NCBI RefSeq assembly: GCF_000974785.1
Contig: NZ_BBWV01000001.1
Location: 2,232,001-2,296,000 of the forward strand
DNA: 64,000 nt
Reading direction: 5' to 3'
Origin: Flavihumibacter petaseus NBRC 106054
GTDB lineage: Bacteria > Bacteroidota > Bacteroidia > Chitinophagales > Chitinophagaceae
Each line of letters starts with the position of its first letter. Within the stretch, counting starts at the first letter, position 1. Positions 52,269 to 61,895 of the stretch are shown here, piece after piece. The translations under genes were made by a program, and so were the position numbers. The notes beneath the pieces were generated by a model. It saw nothing but the letters and a program-made list of their open reading frames with translations, was not told the DNA's origin and did no database searches.

Positions 52269-53045
52269 ATGCAATACGAGATCAAACAGCTGGATAAATT
52301 CAGGTACATAGAGGAAGGAGAAGGCGAACCATTGGTGCTGTTGCACGGATTATTCGGCGCCCTCAGCAATTTCCAGGACCTGATCGAATACTTCCGCCAC
52401 CACTATAAAGTTGTGGTGCCGATGCTGCCGCTGTTTGAACTCGATATACTACATACTTCCGTTGGCGGCCTGCAGAAGTTCGTCCATAAATTCATTGAAG
52501 CCAAAGATTACCGGCAGGTACACCTCCTCGGTAACTCCCTCGGCGGCCACGTTGCTCTGGTGCATGTCCTGAAACATCCGGAAAGGATCCGGAGTCTGAC
52601 CCTGACCGGTAGTTCAGGCCTTTTTGAAAATGGTATGGGGGATACCTATCCGAAACGCGGTGATTATGAGTATATCCGCAAAAAGACCGAACTCACCTTT
52701 TACGATCCCAAAATGGCTACCAAAGAACTGGTGGACGAGGTCTATGAGATCACGACCAGCCGGTTGAAAGTGATAAAAATCATTGCGCTGGCTAAAAGCG
52801 CCATCCGGAATAATCTTGGAGAAGAACTCAGCCAGATCAAACAACCCACACTACTGGTGTGGGGCAACAACGATACTGTTACACCGCCATTCGTCGGACG
52901 CGAGTTTAACCGCCTTATTCCTAACAGTGAACTGCATTTTATCGATCACTGTGGTCATGCGCCGATGATGGAGGTACCGGAAGAATTCAACCGGATCCTT
53001 CATAAATTTCTTACAAAACTCAATGAGCCGGCAGCGGTAGCCTGA
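52269..53045 (+). CDS. alpha/beta hydrolase
   Basis: A 258-residue alpha/beta-fold hydrolase. Oxyanion motif HGLFG near 26, nucleophile elbow GNSLGG with Ser90, acid in WGNNDTVTP and catalytic His in DHCGHAPMME. It resembles proline iminopeptidase/epoxide-hydrolase-like enzymes; the substrate cannot be told. The CBS gene starts three bases after the stop. Confidence 0.88.
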   Translation: MQYEIKQLDKFRYIEEGEGEPLVLLHGLFGALSNFQDLIEYFRHHYKVVVPMLPLFELDILHTSVGGLQKFVHKFIEAKDYRQVHLLGNSLGGHVALVHVLKHPERIRSLTLTGSSGLFENGMGDTYPKRGDYEYIRKKTELTFYDPKMATKELVDEVYEITTSRLKVIKIIALAKSAIRNNLGEELSQIKQPTLLVWGNNDTVTPPFVGREFNRLIPNSELHFIDHCGHAPMMEVPEEFNRILHKFLTKLNEPAAVA

Positions 53046-53048
53046 GTT

Positions 53049-53747
53049 TTGACGTCTATACAGGTAATACCTAAATCTTTCTCTGTGATTAACAAGGAAC
53101 TCATATCTGCGTCCCTGCCTGTGCTGTCACCCAAAGATCCCGTTTACCGGGCACTTCAGCTGATGGACGACTGCCATGTTAGTCAGCTGCCGATTGTTGA
53201 TGACGAAAAATATATCGGCTTGTTATCAGAAGCTGATCTGCTCAATGCGGCAGACGACAACCTTCTTCTGGAAACCCTGACCCCACTCATCAGCAAGATA
53301 AGGGTATCACCGAATAACCATTTCACAGAAGCCATTCAGCTGGCGAACGAATATGGGCTGGACATTGTGCCGGTTACAGAAACAGACCTTACCTGGGTGG
53401 GCGCCATCGCCGCCAGCGATCTTTTGAAATATACCGGCCATATGATCGGGGCCGACGAGCCTGGCGGCATCATCGTGCTGGAAATGGAAAAACGTGATTT
53501 CGCGTTTTCTGAAATTTATAAATTGGTGGAAACCAATGATGCACAGATCACCCAGCTGAATACTTACTACGATAACAACCTTGGTCTCCTCTTTGTGACC
53601 ATGAAACTCAACAAGTTCGAATTATCCGATATCGTTGCCACCTTCCAGCGGTATGAATATCAGGTCAGGTATTATTTCGGAGAAGAACAGTATGAAAATG
53701 AACTCCGGAACAATTATGATCATCTGATGAATTACCTTAATCTCTGA
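53049..53747 (+). CDS. CBS domain protein
   Basis: A 232-residue soluble protein with two N-terminal CBS domains (about 20-130) and a C-terminal ACT-like or regulatory part containing FAFSEIYKLVETNDAQITQLN. It starts at TTG 53049, three bases after the hydrolase stop. CBS domains bind adenine nucleotides. The gene order hydrolase-CBS-Omp85-nadK is, from memory, common in Bacteroidetes (unchecked). Confidence 0.78.
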   Translation: MTSIQVIPKSFSVINKELISASLPVLSPKDPVYRALQLMDDCHVSQLPIVDDEKYIGLLSEADLLNAADDNLLLETLTPLISKIRVSPNNHFTEAIQLANEYGLDIVPVTETDLTWVGAIAASDLLKYTGHMIGADEPGGIIVLEMEKRDFAFSEIYKLVETNDAQITQLNTYYDNNLGLLFVTMKLNKFELSDIVATFQRYEYQVRYYFGEEQYENELRNNYDHLMNYLNL

Positions 53748-53808
53748 AATATTTTCCGGCTTCCTGGCATTCTTCTCGCTAATCCTGTATATTCATTGCC
53801 CGTCGAGA

Positions 53809-55296
53809 ATGAGCAAGGAGCGGAACTATATCACCCTATTGATTGCAACCCTGACCCTGATATTGTCAGAAACAAGAGCGCAATCAGTATCGCCTATGGG
53901 TGCCGATAAAGCCATCATTTCATTCTTACATCCCGAAGCAGTTGCCCCACCAGTTTCCGACAGTACTCGCAAGCCATTTATAGTCAGCGCTATATATATA
54001 AGTGGAAACCGAAAAACTAAAGATTACATCATTAAACGGGAGTTGCCTTTCCAGGAAGGTGACTCGGTGAGGCTGAACGAGCTGGTCGAAAAATTCCGGG
54101 TCGGTAAGCAGCAACTGGTCAATACGCGCCTGTTCAACGATGTTATCATATCACTGAAAAGCTTCCGGGGATATTTTGTGGAAGTACAGATCGATGTGAA
54201 AGAAAGGTGGTATATTTTTCCCATTCCGTATTTCAAACCGGTCGACCGGAACCTTCAGACCTGGGCAGATAAGGGATACAGCCTGAACCGGATCAACTAT
54301 GGAGCAAAGTTTACCTATTACAATACAACCGGCAGGAATGACCGCCTCCGGCTTTGGCTGATAACCGGTTACTCCCGCCAGATCCAGGCAAGCTATGACC
54401 AGCCCTTTGCAGATAAATCATTGAAATACGGATACGGGGTAAATTTCCTGTATGCCGGACAGAAAGAAGTCAACCCCATTACCGTTGACAACAAACAATT
54501 TTTTATCAAAGCGGATTCATTACCCAAGGCCGGGAAATTCCTGGAAGAGGTGCTGGGCGGCGCCATCTCACTGAGTTACCGGCCGCATTTACGCACCCGG
54601 CATTCTCTAAGACTGGGCTTCGTAAGCGACAAAATTGACAGTGCCGTACTTCAGGTTAACCCTGAATACCTGACTACAACGGGTAAAACCAAAACCTGGT
54701 ATCCCGAGCTATCCTACACGGTAAACTATGTGAACACTGACTACGCTCCTTATCCCCTTCGCGGCAGAATGGGAGAACTCAGCCTCTCCCGTATCGGATT
54801 CGGCCAGGACCTTGGCGTATGGTCCCTCAATTTCAGGGGTACACAGGCCTGGGAGCTGAAATGGAAAAGTTCCTATACCCTCCAGGTGGGAGGTACGGTT
54901 CGCCTTCCTTTTGATCAACCCTATACGCAGCATAAAATGCTGGGTTATGGTGACTTCTACCTTCGGGGCCTGGAGAAATATGTGGTTGACGGGGTTGCAG
55001 GAATGCTGGTGCGTAATACCGTGCGGCGGGAACTGTTCAATTTTTATATGCGTCTTCCCGTAAAGAGCAAAAGCCATGACCGCATCCCCTTCCGGATTTT
55101 TGCCAAGACCTATGCCGACATGGGGTATTCCTACAACAAAAACTATCCCGACAATTCCCTGGTCAACCGGATGCTGTACACGACAGGTGCCGGCGTGGAT
55201 GTTGTAACGCTCTATGATGTGGTGATGCGCTTTGAATACAGCTTCAACCAGATGGGTGAAAGTGGCTTCTTTTTTCACTTCAAGAATGATTTTTAA
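53809..55296 (+). CDS. Omp85-family outer membrane protein
   Basis: A 495-residue protein with a signal peptide (about 1-24, ETRAQ), one POTRA-like domain (~55-140, FIVSAIYISGNRKTKDYIIKRELPF) and a C-terminal beta-barrel ending with aromatic residues (FFHFKNDF), as in BamA/TamA/ShlB-type proteins. It is much shorter than BamA and probably has fewer barrel strands and only one POTRA. It may insert or translocate a specific outer-membrane protein. nadK follows after 32 bases. Confidence 0.8.
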   Translation: MSKERNYITLLIATLTLILSETRAQSVSPMGADKAIISFLHPEAVAPPVSDSTRKPFIVSAIYISGNRKTKDYIIKRELPFQEGDSVRLNELVEKFRVGKQQLVNTRLFNDVIISLKSFRGYFVEVQIDVKERWYIFPIPYFKPVDRNLQTWADKGYSLNRINYGAKFTYYNTTGRNDRLRLWLITGYSRQIQASYDQPFADKSLKYGYGVNFLYAGQKEVNPITVDNKQFFIKADSLPKAGKFLEEVLGGAISLSYRPHLRTRHSLRLGFVSDKIDSAVLQVNPEYLTTTGKTKTWYPELSYTVNYVNTDYAPYPLRGRMGELSLSRIGFGQDLGVWSLNFRGTQAWELKWKSSYTLQVGGTVRLPFDQPYTQHKMLGYGDFYLRGLEKYVVDGVAGMLVRNTVRRELFNFYMRLPVKSKSHDRIPFRIFAKTYADMGYSYNKNYPDNSLVNRMLYTTGAGVDVVTLYDVVMRFEYSFNQMGESGFFFHFKNDF

Positions 55297-55328
55297 TGCC
55301 CTATCTTACAGCGGCCAAACATTGAATC

Positions 55329-56210
55329 ATGAGAGTGGCTATCTACAGCCGGGAGATAGATCCGGATTCGCATATTGAAGTGCAGGGCCTGTTCCGGGAA
55401 TTGGAGGCCCATCATATCGAACCGGTCATTTACCGACCATTTTTTGAACAGATTAAAGAAACAGTCCGATTTCCGGGTCCGGAAGTGCGGACTTTCAGTG
55501 AATCCTCCCAACTGGACGAATCGATAGAGTTTATCATCAGCCTTGGTGGGGATGGAACTTTGCTGGACACCGTAACCCTGGTACGCAACAAAATGATTCC
55601 GATACTGGGGATCAATTTCGGCCGCCTGGGCTTCCTGGCCAGCATCGGCCGGGAAGAGCTGAAAATAGCTGTCGCTTCGCTCGTAGACAGAAGTTTTGTT
55701 ATTGACAGCCGGTCCCTTATCCACCTCGATGCGGATAAACTATTGTTTGGGGATACCCCCTACGCGCTGAATGAATTCGCGATTCATAAAACGGATATTT
55801 CCCCGATGATCAAGATCCACACTTACCTTAACGGGGAATTTCTTAATACCTATTGGGCGGACGGATTGATTGTGGGCACGCCAACGGGGTCAACCGGCTA
55901 TTCCCTGAGTTGTGGCGGACCCATCATTTTCCCCGAATCGGGCAGTTTTGTGATCACGCCGGTAGCGCCGCACAACCTGAACGTGAGACCGATTGTGGTT
56001 CCGGACGATAATATCATCTCTTTTGAAGTGGAAGGACGGGCCGATAGTTTTATCTGTGCGCTTGACAGCAGGAGAGAATTGGTGCCGAAAAGCATTCAGC
56101 TGGCCGTTAAAAGGGAGAAATTTGACGTCAGCATCCTTCGGCTTAATGAGAACAATTTCCTCACAACTTTACGCAAAAAGCTTTCCTGGGGCCTCGATAC
56201 ACGTAATTAG
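55329..56210 (+). CDS. nadK: NAD kinase
   Basis: NAD kinase, 293 residues, makes NADP from NAD and ATP or polyphosphate. The GGDGT motif is at residues 73-77; the other core motifs are NEFAIHK near 153 and PTGSTGYSLS near 185. It lies in the + strand envelope cluster between the Omp85 gene and a barrel protein. Confidence 0.95.
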   Translation: MRVAIYSREIDPDSHIEVQGLFRELEAHHIEPVIYRPFFEQIKETVRFPGPEVRTFSESSQLDESIEFIISLGGDGTLLDTVTLVRNKMIPILGINFGRLGFLASIGREELKIAVASLVDRSFVIDSRSLIHLDADKLLFGDTPYALNEFAIHKTDISPMIKIHTYLNGEFLNTYWADGLIVGTPTGSTGYSLSCGGPIIFPESGSFVITPVAPHNLNVRPIVVPDDNIISFEVEGRADSFICALDSRRELVPKSIQLAVKREKFDVSILRLNENNFLTTLRKKLSWGLDTRN

Positions 56211-56276
56211 CATTTCTTTTGTACGACAGAACACGGACTGGCGTTTATCTTTAACCATTAGCCTTATATTGCAACC

Positions 56277-57131
56277 ATGAAGAAGACAATCTTGTTGCTT
56301 TGCCTCTTTTTGACCTACCATTTGTCCGGTAAAGCCCAGATGGAATCTATCGTTCATTCAGGGGAAATCGGCTTGTCGGTTGGTGCAGCCCATTATTTCG
56401 GTGATCTGAACCCGAGCGCCCATATCAACCGGCCTAAACTGGCTGTTGCAGCATTTTTCAGAAAGCAGTTCGGCAATTATATAGCAGTCAGGGTCCAGGG
56501 ACAGTTTGCCCAGGTAGGGTATGCAGATAAGTACTATAGTGACAATGATTTTCAATACCATCGTAATCTTAGTTTCAATTCCAGTATCTGGGAACTGGGG
56601 TTAATGGGTGATTTTAACTTTTTCAAATTTGTTCCGGGTACTGCCGATCACCGGTTTACCCCATATGTGACCCTGGGCGTCAGTGCATTCAGCTATGACC
56701 CTTACGCTTACCTGAACGGAACCAAGTATTTCCTTCGGCCACTCGGTACGGAAGGGCAGGGAACTGCGGCCTATCCCGACAGAAAACCCTATGGCAGTAT
56801 GGCTTTCGCCATTCCGCTGGGGGTTGGGGTAAAATATAATGTGAATGAAAAGATCAATGTCGGATTTGAGGTGTTGTACCGCTTCACAAATACTGATTAT
56901 CTTGATGATGTGAGTACTACATATGTAGGTATTGATAAATTTCCTCCTTTGCCAGATAATAGTCCATCCGCCGCAGCATTGTTGCAGGATCGCAGTTATG
57001 AGGTTGGCGATCCGATCGGCATTGAAGGCCGTCAGCGCGGATATGCAAAACAAAAAGATCAGTTTGTAACAGCCCAGTTTACGGTGAGTTTCAACCTGAC
57101 TTCCTATCGTTGTCCCTCGGCCAAACTCTGA
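56277..57131 (+). CDS. outer membrane beta-barrel (DUF6089-like)
   Basis: A 284-residue secreted protein (signal peptide ~1-21). The mature part has alternating aromatic/glycine strands, for example GEIGLSVGAAHYFGDLNP and NVGFEVLYRFTNTDYLDDVS, typical of a small beta-barrel; it resembles the Bacteroidetes DUF6089 family often found beside uppS/bamA. Function unknown, probably an outer-membrane protein. The uppS start lies 53 bases after its stop. Confidence 0.75.
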   Translation: MKKTILLLCLFLTYHLSGKAQMESIVHSGEIGLSVGAAHYFGDLNPSAHINRPKLAVAAFFRKQFGNYIAVRVQGQFAQVGYADKYYSDNDFQYHRNLSFNSSIWELGLMGDFNFFKFVPGTADHRFTPYVTLGVSAFSYDPYAYLNGTKYFLRPLGTEGQGTAAYPDRKPYGSMAFAIPLGVGVKYNVNEKINVGFEVLYRFTNTDYLDDVSTTYVGIDKFPPLPDNSPSAAALLQDRSYEVGDPIGIEGRQRGYAKQKDQFVTAQFTVSFNLTSYRCPSAKL

Positions 57132-57184
57132 CAGGTGGCTCAACTCCTGAATTTTCGTACCTTCGCCCCCTGAAATTTGCGACT

Positions 57185-57940
57185 ATGAGTTCGCTCAAAG
57201 CGAAAATCGACATGAAGAAACTGCCCAGGCATATTGCCATCATTATGGATGGGAATGGCCGATGGGCACAGGAAAAGGGGCAGGACCGCCTCTATGGTCA
57301 TTATCATGCCGTTGAAAGTGTTCGCGATATTGTGGAAGGATGTGCTGAACTCGGTGTCGAATACCTGACCCTTTACGCTTTCAGTACAGAGAACTGGGAT
57401 CGGCCTGCCAGTGAAGTCCAGGGGTTAATGGAACTTCTCGTTGATACTATCCGCAAGGAAGTGGAGACTTTGAACAAGAATAATATCAAGCTTCATGTTA
57501 TCGGTGACATCAATATGTTACCGGAAACGCCGCGCCGCGAATTGCGGGAAGCCATAGACCTTACCTGCAACAATACCGGACTCAACCTCGTGATCGCACT
57601 CAGCTACAGCAGTCGCTGGGAGCTGGTGGAGGCCGTCAAGAAGATCGGCCAGGATGTTCAGGCGGGAAAGGTCGACCCTTTGCTGATCACACAGGATACT
57701 TTGCAGCAATACCTGTGTACCAGTGATTTTCCGGACCCGGAACTGATGATCAGAACAAGCGGGGAGTACCGGATCAGCAATTTTTTACTATACCAGCTTG
57801 CATACGCTGAGCTATATTTTACCAATGTACGATGGCCGGATTTCAGGAAGGAAAATCTTCATGAGGCGATTCTCGATTTTCAACAACGGGAAAGGCGGTT
57901 TGGGAAAACCAGCGCTCAGGTCAAGGAAGTCTCCCTTTAA
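57185..57940 (+). CDS. uppS: isoprenyl (undecaprenyl diphosphate) synthase
   Basis: A cis-prenyltransferase, 251 residues, probably undecaprenyl diphosphate synthase making the lipid carrier for peptidoglycan and O-antigen. The active-site motif MDGNGRWA is at residues 21-28 (Asp22 binds the substrate Mg2+), followed by YLTLYAFSTENW, SRWELVEAV and RTSGEYRISNFLLYQLAYAELYF. ATG at 57185 was chosen; a longer frame overlaps the barrel gene. bamA follows 52 bases later. Confidence 0.95.
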   Translation: MSSLKAKIDMKKLPRHIAIIMDGNGRWAQEKGQDRLYGHYHAVESVRDIVEGCAELGVEYLTLYAFSTENWDRPASEVQGLMELLVDTIRKEVETLNKNNIKLHVIGDINMLPETPRRELREAIDLTCNNTGLNLVIALSYSSRWELVEAVKKIGQDVQAGKVDPLLITQDTLQQYLCTSDFPDPELMIRTSGEYRISNFLLYQLAYAELYFTNVRWPDFRKENLHEAILDFQQRERRFGKTSAQVKEVSL

Positions 57941-57992
57941 CAAAGCTTTTCGAACTAACCCCCTTAATTTGCCTACTTTATAAAACCAACTG

Positions 57993-60713
57993 ATGTTTCG
58001 AAGATTACCCGTTGTTGCCCTACTGCTGCTTGTGATAGGATTGGAAGCAAAGGCGCAGCAACCTGATACTACTCGTCCCACGGCAATTGATCCCGAACTC
58101 GAAGCATTGGTCAATGCAAAAACTCCCAAAGAATATATCATCGCCGGTATCCAGGTTACCGGAACCAAATACAGGGATCAGTCCCTTTTACTTTCAGTTT
58201 CCGGTCTCGCTGTTGGAGACAAACTGGTAATTCCGGGCGGCGACAATATCAGCAAAGCGATCCTGAACTTATGGAAACAAAACCTGTTCTCTGATGTTCA
58301 GATCTTCTACACAAAAATTCAGGATAATAATATCTGGCTGGAGATACAGGTTGCGGAGCGCCCGAGTCTGAGTAGTTATACGTTTAAGGGTGTACGTAAG
58401 TCAGAGCAGGAAGACCTCGACAAGAAAACCGGACTAGTCAAGGGGCGGGTGATCACTGAGAACATGAAAAGAACTGCAGTTCAGAACATTGAAAAATATT
58501 ACGTAGAAAAAGGATTCAGGGGTGCCAGAGTGGTCATTGATGAGAAACCGGATCCCGCATTCGCCAATACCACACAACTGGTTTTCAACATTACCAAAGG
58601 CAACAAGGTCCGCATCAACGATGTAAGTTTTTATGGTGATGAAAAGGTAAGCGAACTGAAGTTGAAAAAGCAGATGAAGGGCACCAAGGAAACCAGCCGT
58701 CTGACGCTTTACCCCAGCGTGGATTCCAGCAGCTACGGATCGAAGAAACGGATGTCTTACAGTGAATACATGAACGACTGGGGATTCCTGTCGCCCACCA
58801 AAACACTGAATTACCTCGATCCTTATTTCCGTTTCAAGCTATTCAGCTCAGCTAAATACAACGAGACCAAATACCAGGAAGACAAGGAAAAGGTGGTTGA
58901 ATATTACAACTCACTTGGTTATCGCGATGCTGGTATCATCAGTGATACCATGTATTATACCGACAAGGGAAACCTCAATATTGACATCAAGGTGGACGAG
59001 GGGCGCCGTTATTATTTCGGTGACATTTCCTGGAAAGGCAATACAAAATACAGTGACTCCGTACTGACCCTGATGCTGGGTATCAAAAAAGGCGATATCT
59101 ATAACCTCGAGACGCTGAACAAGAAACTGAAGATGTCTCAGGAAGGGGGCGATATCAGCGGATACTATATGGATGATGGTTATCTCTTCTTCTCCGTCGA
59201 ACCGGTGGAAACGCGGGTGTATAACGACACCATCGATTTTGAAATCAGGCTCCGCGAAGGTCCCCAGGCGACCATTAAAAACGTGAACATCTCCGGTAAC
59301 GATAAAACCAAGGAGTATGTGATCCGCCGCGAATTGAGAACAGTGCCGGGGGAGAAATTCAGCCGCAGCGATCTTATCCGTTCCAACCGTGAAATTGCCA
59401 ACCTGGGATATTTCAACCAGGAGAAAATTGACATCAACCCGGTTCCCAACCCGGATGATGGTACCGTGGACATCAACTATAAAGTGGAGGAGAAATCGAA
59501 TGACCAGCTGGAACTTTCAGCAGGCTGGGGTGGAGGGATTGGTCTTACCGGTACACTGGGTGTTACATTCAACAACTTTTCCATCCGCAATATCTTCCGG
59601 AAAGAAACCTGGGATCCGCTGCCCACCGGCGACGGACAAAAACTGAGCCTGCGCGTGCAGAGTAATGGCCGGCAATTCAGGTCCTATAACTTTTCCTTTA
59701 CAGAACCGTGGCTCGGCGGAAAGAAGCGGAACTCATTTACGGTGAGCTATTACAATACGCGTTTCACCAACTCGTATAACCCGTATACCGGCACCTATGA
59801 CCGTAAGGCAGGAGATACTTCCTATTTGCGTACACAGGGTATTTCCCTGGCACTCGGAAAACAGCTCAACTGGCCCGACAACTATTTTACGCTGGTTTAC
59901 ACACTGAGCTTTACACAGTATAAGCTGAGGAATTACCCCAACCTGTTCCCGGGACTGAACAACACTACTGCGCATAACGTAAGTCTGAAACTTGCACTGA
60001 ACCGTTCATCCATTGATCAACCGATCTTCCCGAGAAGCGGTTCCAACTTCCTGGCAAGCGTACAGCTGACTCCTCCATATTCCCTGTTCGACCCAAGCCG
60101 GGTGACTTCTGCCAACCCGTATGAATTGCCGGAGTTCCACAAATGGCGCTTCACGGGCGAATGGTATGTTCCGATCGGTAAACCCATGGGCGCAGACCGC
60201 AGCAAACAGTTCGTGTTCAAAGCGGCAGCGAAGTTTGGATTTATGGGTCGCTACAATAAGGATCTCGACTATTCTCCGTTTGAAAGATTCCAGCTCGGAG
60301 ACGCTGGTCTGACGAATAACTTCGGCCTGTTGGGTTATGATATCATTGCACACAGGGGTTATCCGATCTACGATAATTCGGATCCCACAATTAACCCCGA
60401 TAAGTCACAGGCGAGCCAATTCTTTACTATATTCAACAAGTATACGATGGAGCTGCGGTATCCGTTCTCCACGAATCCCAACAGTACCATATTTGGTCTG
60501 GCCTTTTTCGAGGCTGCCAACGGATGGTACAATTACCAGGATTACAACCCCTTCCGGCTGCGCCGCAGCGCCGGTTTGGGTATGCGATTCTTCCTGCCGA
60601 TGTTTGGTTTGCTGGGCTTTGACTATGGTATCGGATTCGACCGGATAACGCCGAACGGAAAACTGCGGGATGCCGCCAAGTTTACCTTCATGCTGGGCTT
60701 TGAACCGGAATAA
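57993..60713 (+). CDS. bamA: outer membrane assembly factor BamA
   Basis: BamA, 906 residues, core of the outer membrane beta-barrel assembly machine. Signal peptide ~1-22, a series of POTRA domains (~45-500, with EYIIAGIQVTGTKY, the FKGVRKSEQEDL stretch and VNISGNDKTKEYVIRRELRTVPGEKF), then the 16-strand Omp85 barrel (~510-906) ending in FMLGFEPE. The C-terminus is not a classical aromatic residue (Glu at the end), which departs from the usual signal in other phyla. Confidence 0.95.
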   Translation: MFRRLPVVALLLLVIGLEAKAQQPDTTRPTAIDPELEALVNAKTPKEYIIAGIQVTGTKYRDQSLLLSVSGLAVGDKLVIPGGDNISKAILNLWKQNLFSDVQIFYTKIQDNNIWLEIQVAERPSLSSYTFKGVRKSEQEDLDKKTGLVKGRVITENMKRTAVQNIEKYYVEKGFRGARVVIDEKPDPAFANTTQLVFNITKGNKVRINDVSFYGDEKVSELKLKKQMKGTKETSRLTLYPSVDSSSYGSKKRMSYSEYMNDWGFLSPTKTLNYLDPYFRFKLFSSAKYNETKYQEDKEKVVEYYNSLGYRDAGIISDTMYYTDKGNLNIDIKVDEGRRYYFGDISWKGNTKYSDSVLTLMLGIKKGDIYNLETLNKKLKMSQEGGDISGYYMDDGYLFFSVEPVETRVYNDTIDFEIRLREGPQATIKNVNISGNDKTKEYVIRRELRTVPGEKFSRSDLIRSNREIANLGYFNQEKIDINPVPNPDDGTVDINYKVEEKSNDQLELSAGWGGGIGLTGTLGVTFNNFSIRNIFRKETWDPLPTGDGQKLSLRVQSNGRQFRSYNFSFTEPWLGGKKRNSFTVSYYNTRFTNSYNPYTGTYDRKAGDTSYLRTQGISLALGKQLNWPDNYFTLVYTLSFTQYKLRNYPNLFPGLNNTTAHNVSLKLALNRSSIDQPIFPRSGSNFLASVQLTPPYSLFDPSRVTSANPYELPEFHKWRFTGEWYVPIGKPMGADRSKQFVFKAAAKFGFMGRYNKDLDYSPFERFQLGDAGLTNNFGLLGYDIIAHRGYPIYDNSDPTINPDKSQASQFFTIFNKYTMELRYPFSTNPNSTIFGLAFFEAANGWYNYQDYNPFRLRRSAGLGMRFFLPMFGLLGFDYGIGFDRITPNGKLRDAAKFTFMLGFEPE

Positions 60714-60740
60714 TGAACCGATAACGTATTTAAAAAATAA

Positions 60741-61256
60741 GTGATGAAAAAGATATTTCTCCTGTCCTGTTTCGTGCTGGCAGCCACTTTTGCGGTGAAC
60801 GCGCAGCGTTACGCCATCGTGGATACAAAATATATCCTGGATAAGATCCCGGAATATAAGGAAGCCCAGGTGAAACTGGACCAGTTCAGCGAGCAATGGC
60901 AAAAGGAAATCGATACCAAACAGTCAGCGCTGGACAAGATGTATAAAGACTATGAGGCTGAACAGGTAATGTTGAGCGAAGATCTCCGTAAGAAGCGCGA
61001 GGATGAGATATTTGTTCGGGAAAAGGAAGTGCGGGATCTTCAGCGTAAGCGTTTCGGCTTTGAGGGAGACCTTTTCAAAAAGCGTCAGGAGCTCGTAAAA
61101 CCAGTACAGGACAAGGTTTATGCGGCTATTCAGAAAATTGCGGTTGCCCGGATGTACGACTTTATTTTGGATAAAAGTGAAGGAATTACAGTTATATTTG
61201 CCGACCCCAAACTCGACAAGAGTGAGGATGTGCTGAAGGAGCTGGGTGTTAAATAA
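60741..61256 (+). CDS. OmpH/Skp family periplasmic chaperone 1
   Basis: A 171-residue OmpH (Skp-like) protein with signal peptide (~1-21, NAQR) and a long charged coiled coil (~45-125). Skp trimers carry unfolded outer-membrane proteins through the periplasm. Close behind bamA (27 bases), as is common in Bacteroidetes. A second OmpH gene follows 69 bases after the stop. Confidence 0.92.
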   Translation: MMKKIFLLSCFVLAATFAVNAQRYAIVDTKYILDKIPEYKEAQVKLDQFSEQWQKEIDTKQSALDKMYKDYEAEQVMLSEDLRKKREDEIFVREKEVRDLQRKRFGFEGDLFKKRQELVKPVQDKVYAAIQKIAVARMYDFILDKSEGITVIFADPKLDKSEDVLKELGVK

Positions 61257-61325
61257 AAATAAAAACAGATTCCCTTAGACAACTGAAACCAAACTGAAAA
61301 CAACTTTTAAGTAACAAACAAAAGC

Positions 61326-61832
61326 ATGAAAAAAGGTTTAACTATTCTGGTAGTGGCTCTTGGTCTGGTAGCGCTGGGCAACAAGGCAAGCGCACAAACT
61401 AAAATTGGCTGCATCAGCTTCAACGAAATTGTTGCTGCTATGCCTGAAGCCAAAAAAGCTGACTCCGTTTTGTCACAATTCCGTGAAGCATTGATCGCCA
61501 GTGCACAGGATAAAGAAACAGCGCTGAATGAAGCCATTCAGAAATTCAATGCTGACTCTTCTAAAATGACTACTGCAGTGAAAGATGTTAAGCGTAAAGA
61601 CCTGCAGGCTAAACTGACTGAATTGCAGGGCGAAGAGCAGCGTATTCAGCAGGAGCTCCAGAAAAAGCAGGAAGAGCTGAGCGGTCCTATCCAGAAGAAA
61701 GCAATGGATGCAGTGACTGCAGTTGCTAAAGAAGCTGGTTACACACACGTGTTCCCCAAAGAATACATGATCGTTTCTCCTCCCGCAGATGATCTGCTTC
61801 CCCTGGTTAAAAAGAAACTCGGGTTGAAATAA
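61326..61832 (+). CDS. OmpH/Skp family periplasmic chaperone 2
   Basis: A 168-residue OmpH (Skp-like) protein with signal peptide (~1-21, SAQT), and a coiled coil rich in Lys, Gln, Glu and Ala. The two OmpH copies differ in sequence over most of their length, so it is an old tandem duplication. A terminator follows. Confidence 0.92.
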   Translation: MKKGLTILVVALGLVALGNKASAQTKIGCISFNEIVAAMPEAKKADSVLSQFREALIASAQDKETALNEAIQKFNADSSKMTTAVKDVKRKDLQAKLTELQGEEQRIQQELQKKQEELSGPIQKKAMDAVTAVAKEAGYTHVFPKEYMIVSPPADDLLPLVKKKLGLK

Positions 61833-61855
61833 AAACTTTTCACAGGCTCTAAATG

Positions 61856-61890
61856 AACGCCGGGATAGCATCCTGGCGTTTGTTATTTTT
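61856..61890 (+). terminator. terminator after second ompH
   Basis: An 11-position stem AACGCCGGGAT/ATCCTGGCGTT (one G-T pair) with AGC loop, followed by TTGTTATTTTT. It ends the bamA-ompH message. The T tail doubles as the -7 box for murI. Confidence 0.75.
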
Positions 61891-61891
61891 G
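61884..61891 (+). promoter_or_regulatory. putative -7 box of murI
   Basis: TATTTTTG, an exact TAnnTTTG, four bases before the ATG at 61896, in the tail of the ompH terminator. A transcript from it would be leaderless. No -33 TTG at normal spacing. Confidence 0.35.
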
Positions 61892-61895
61892 GCTC

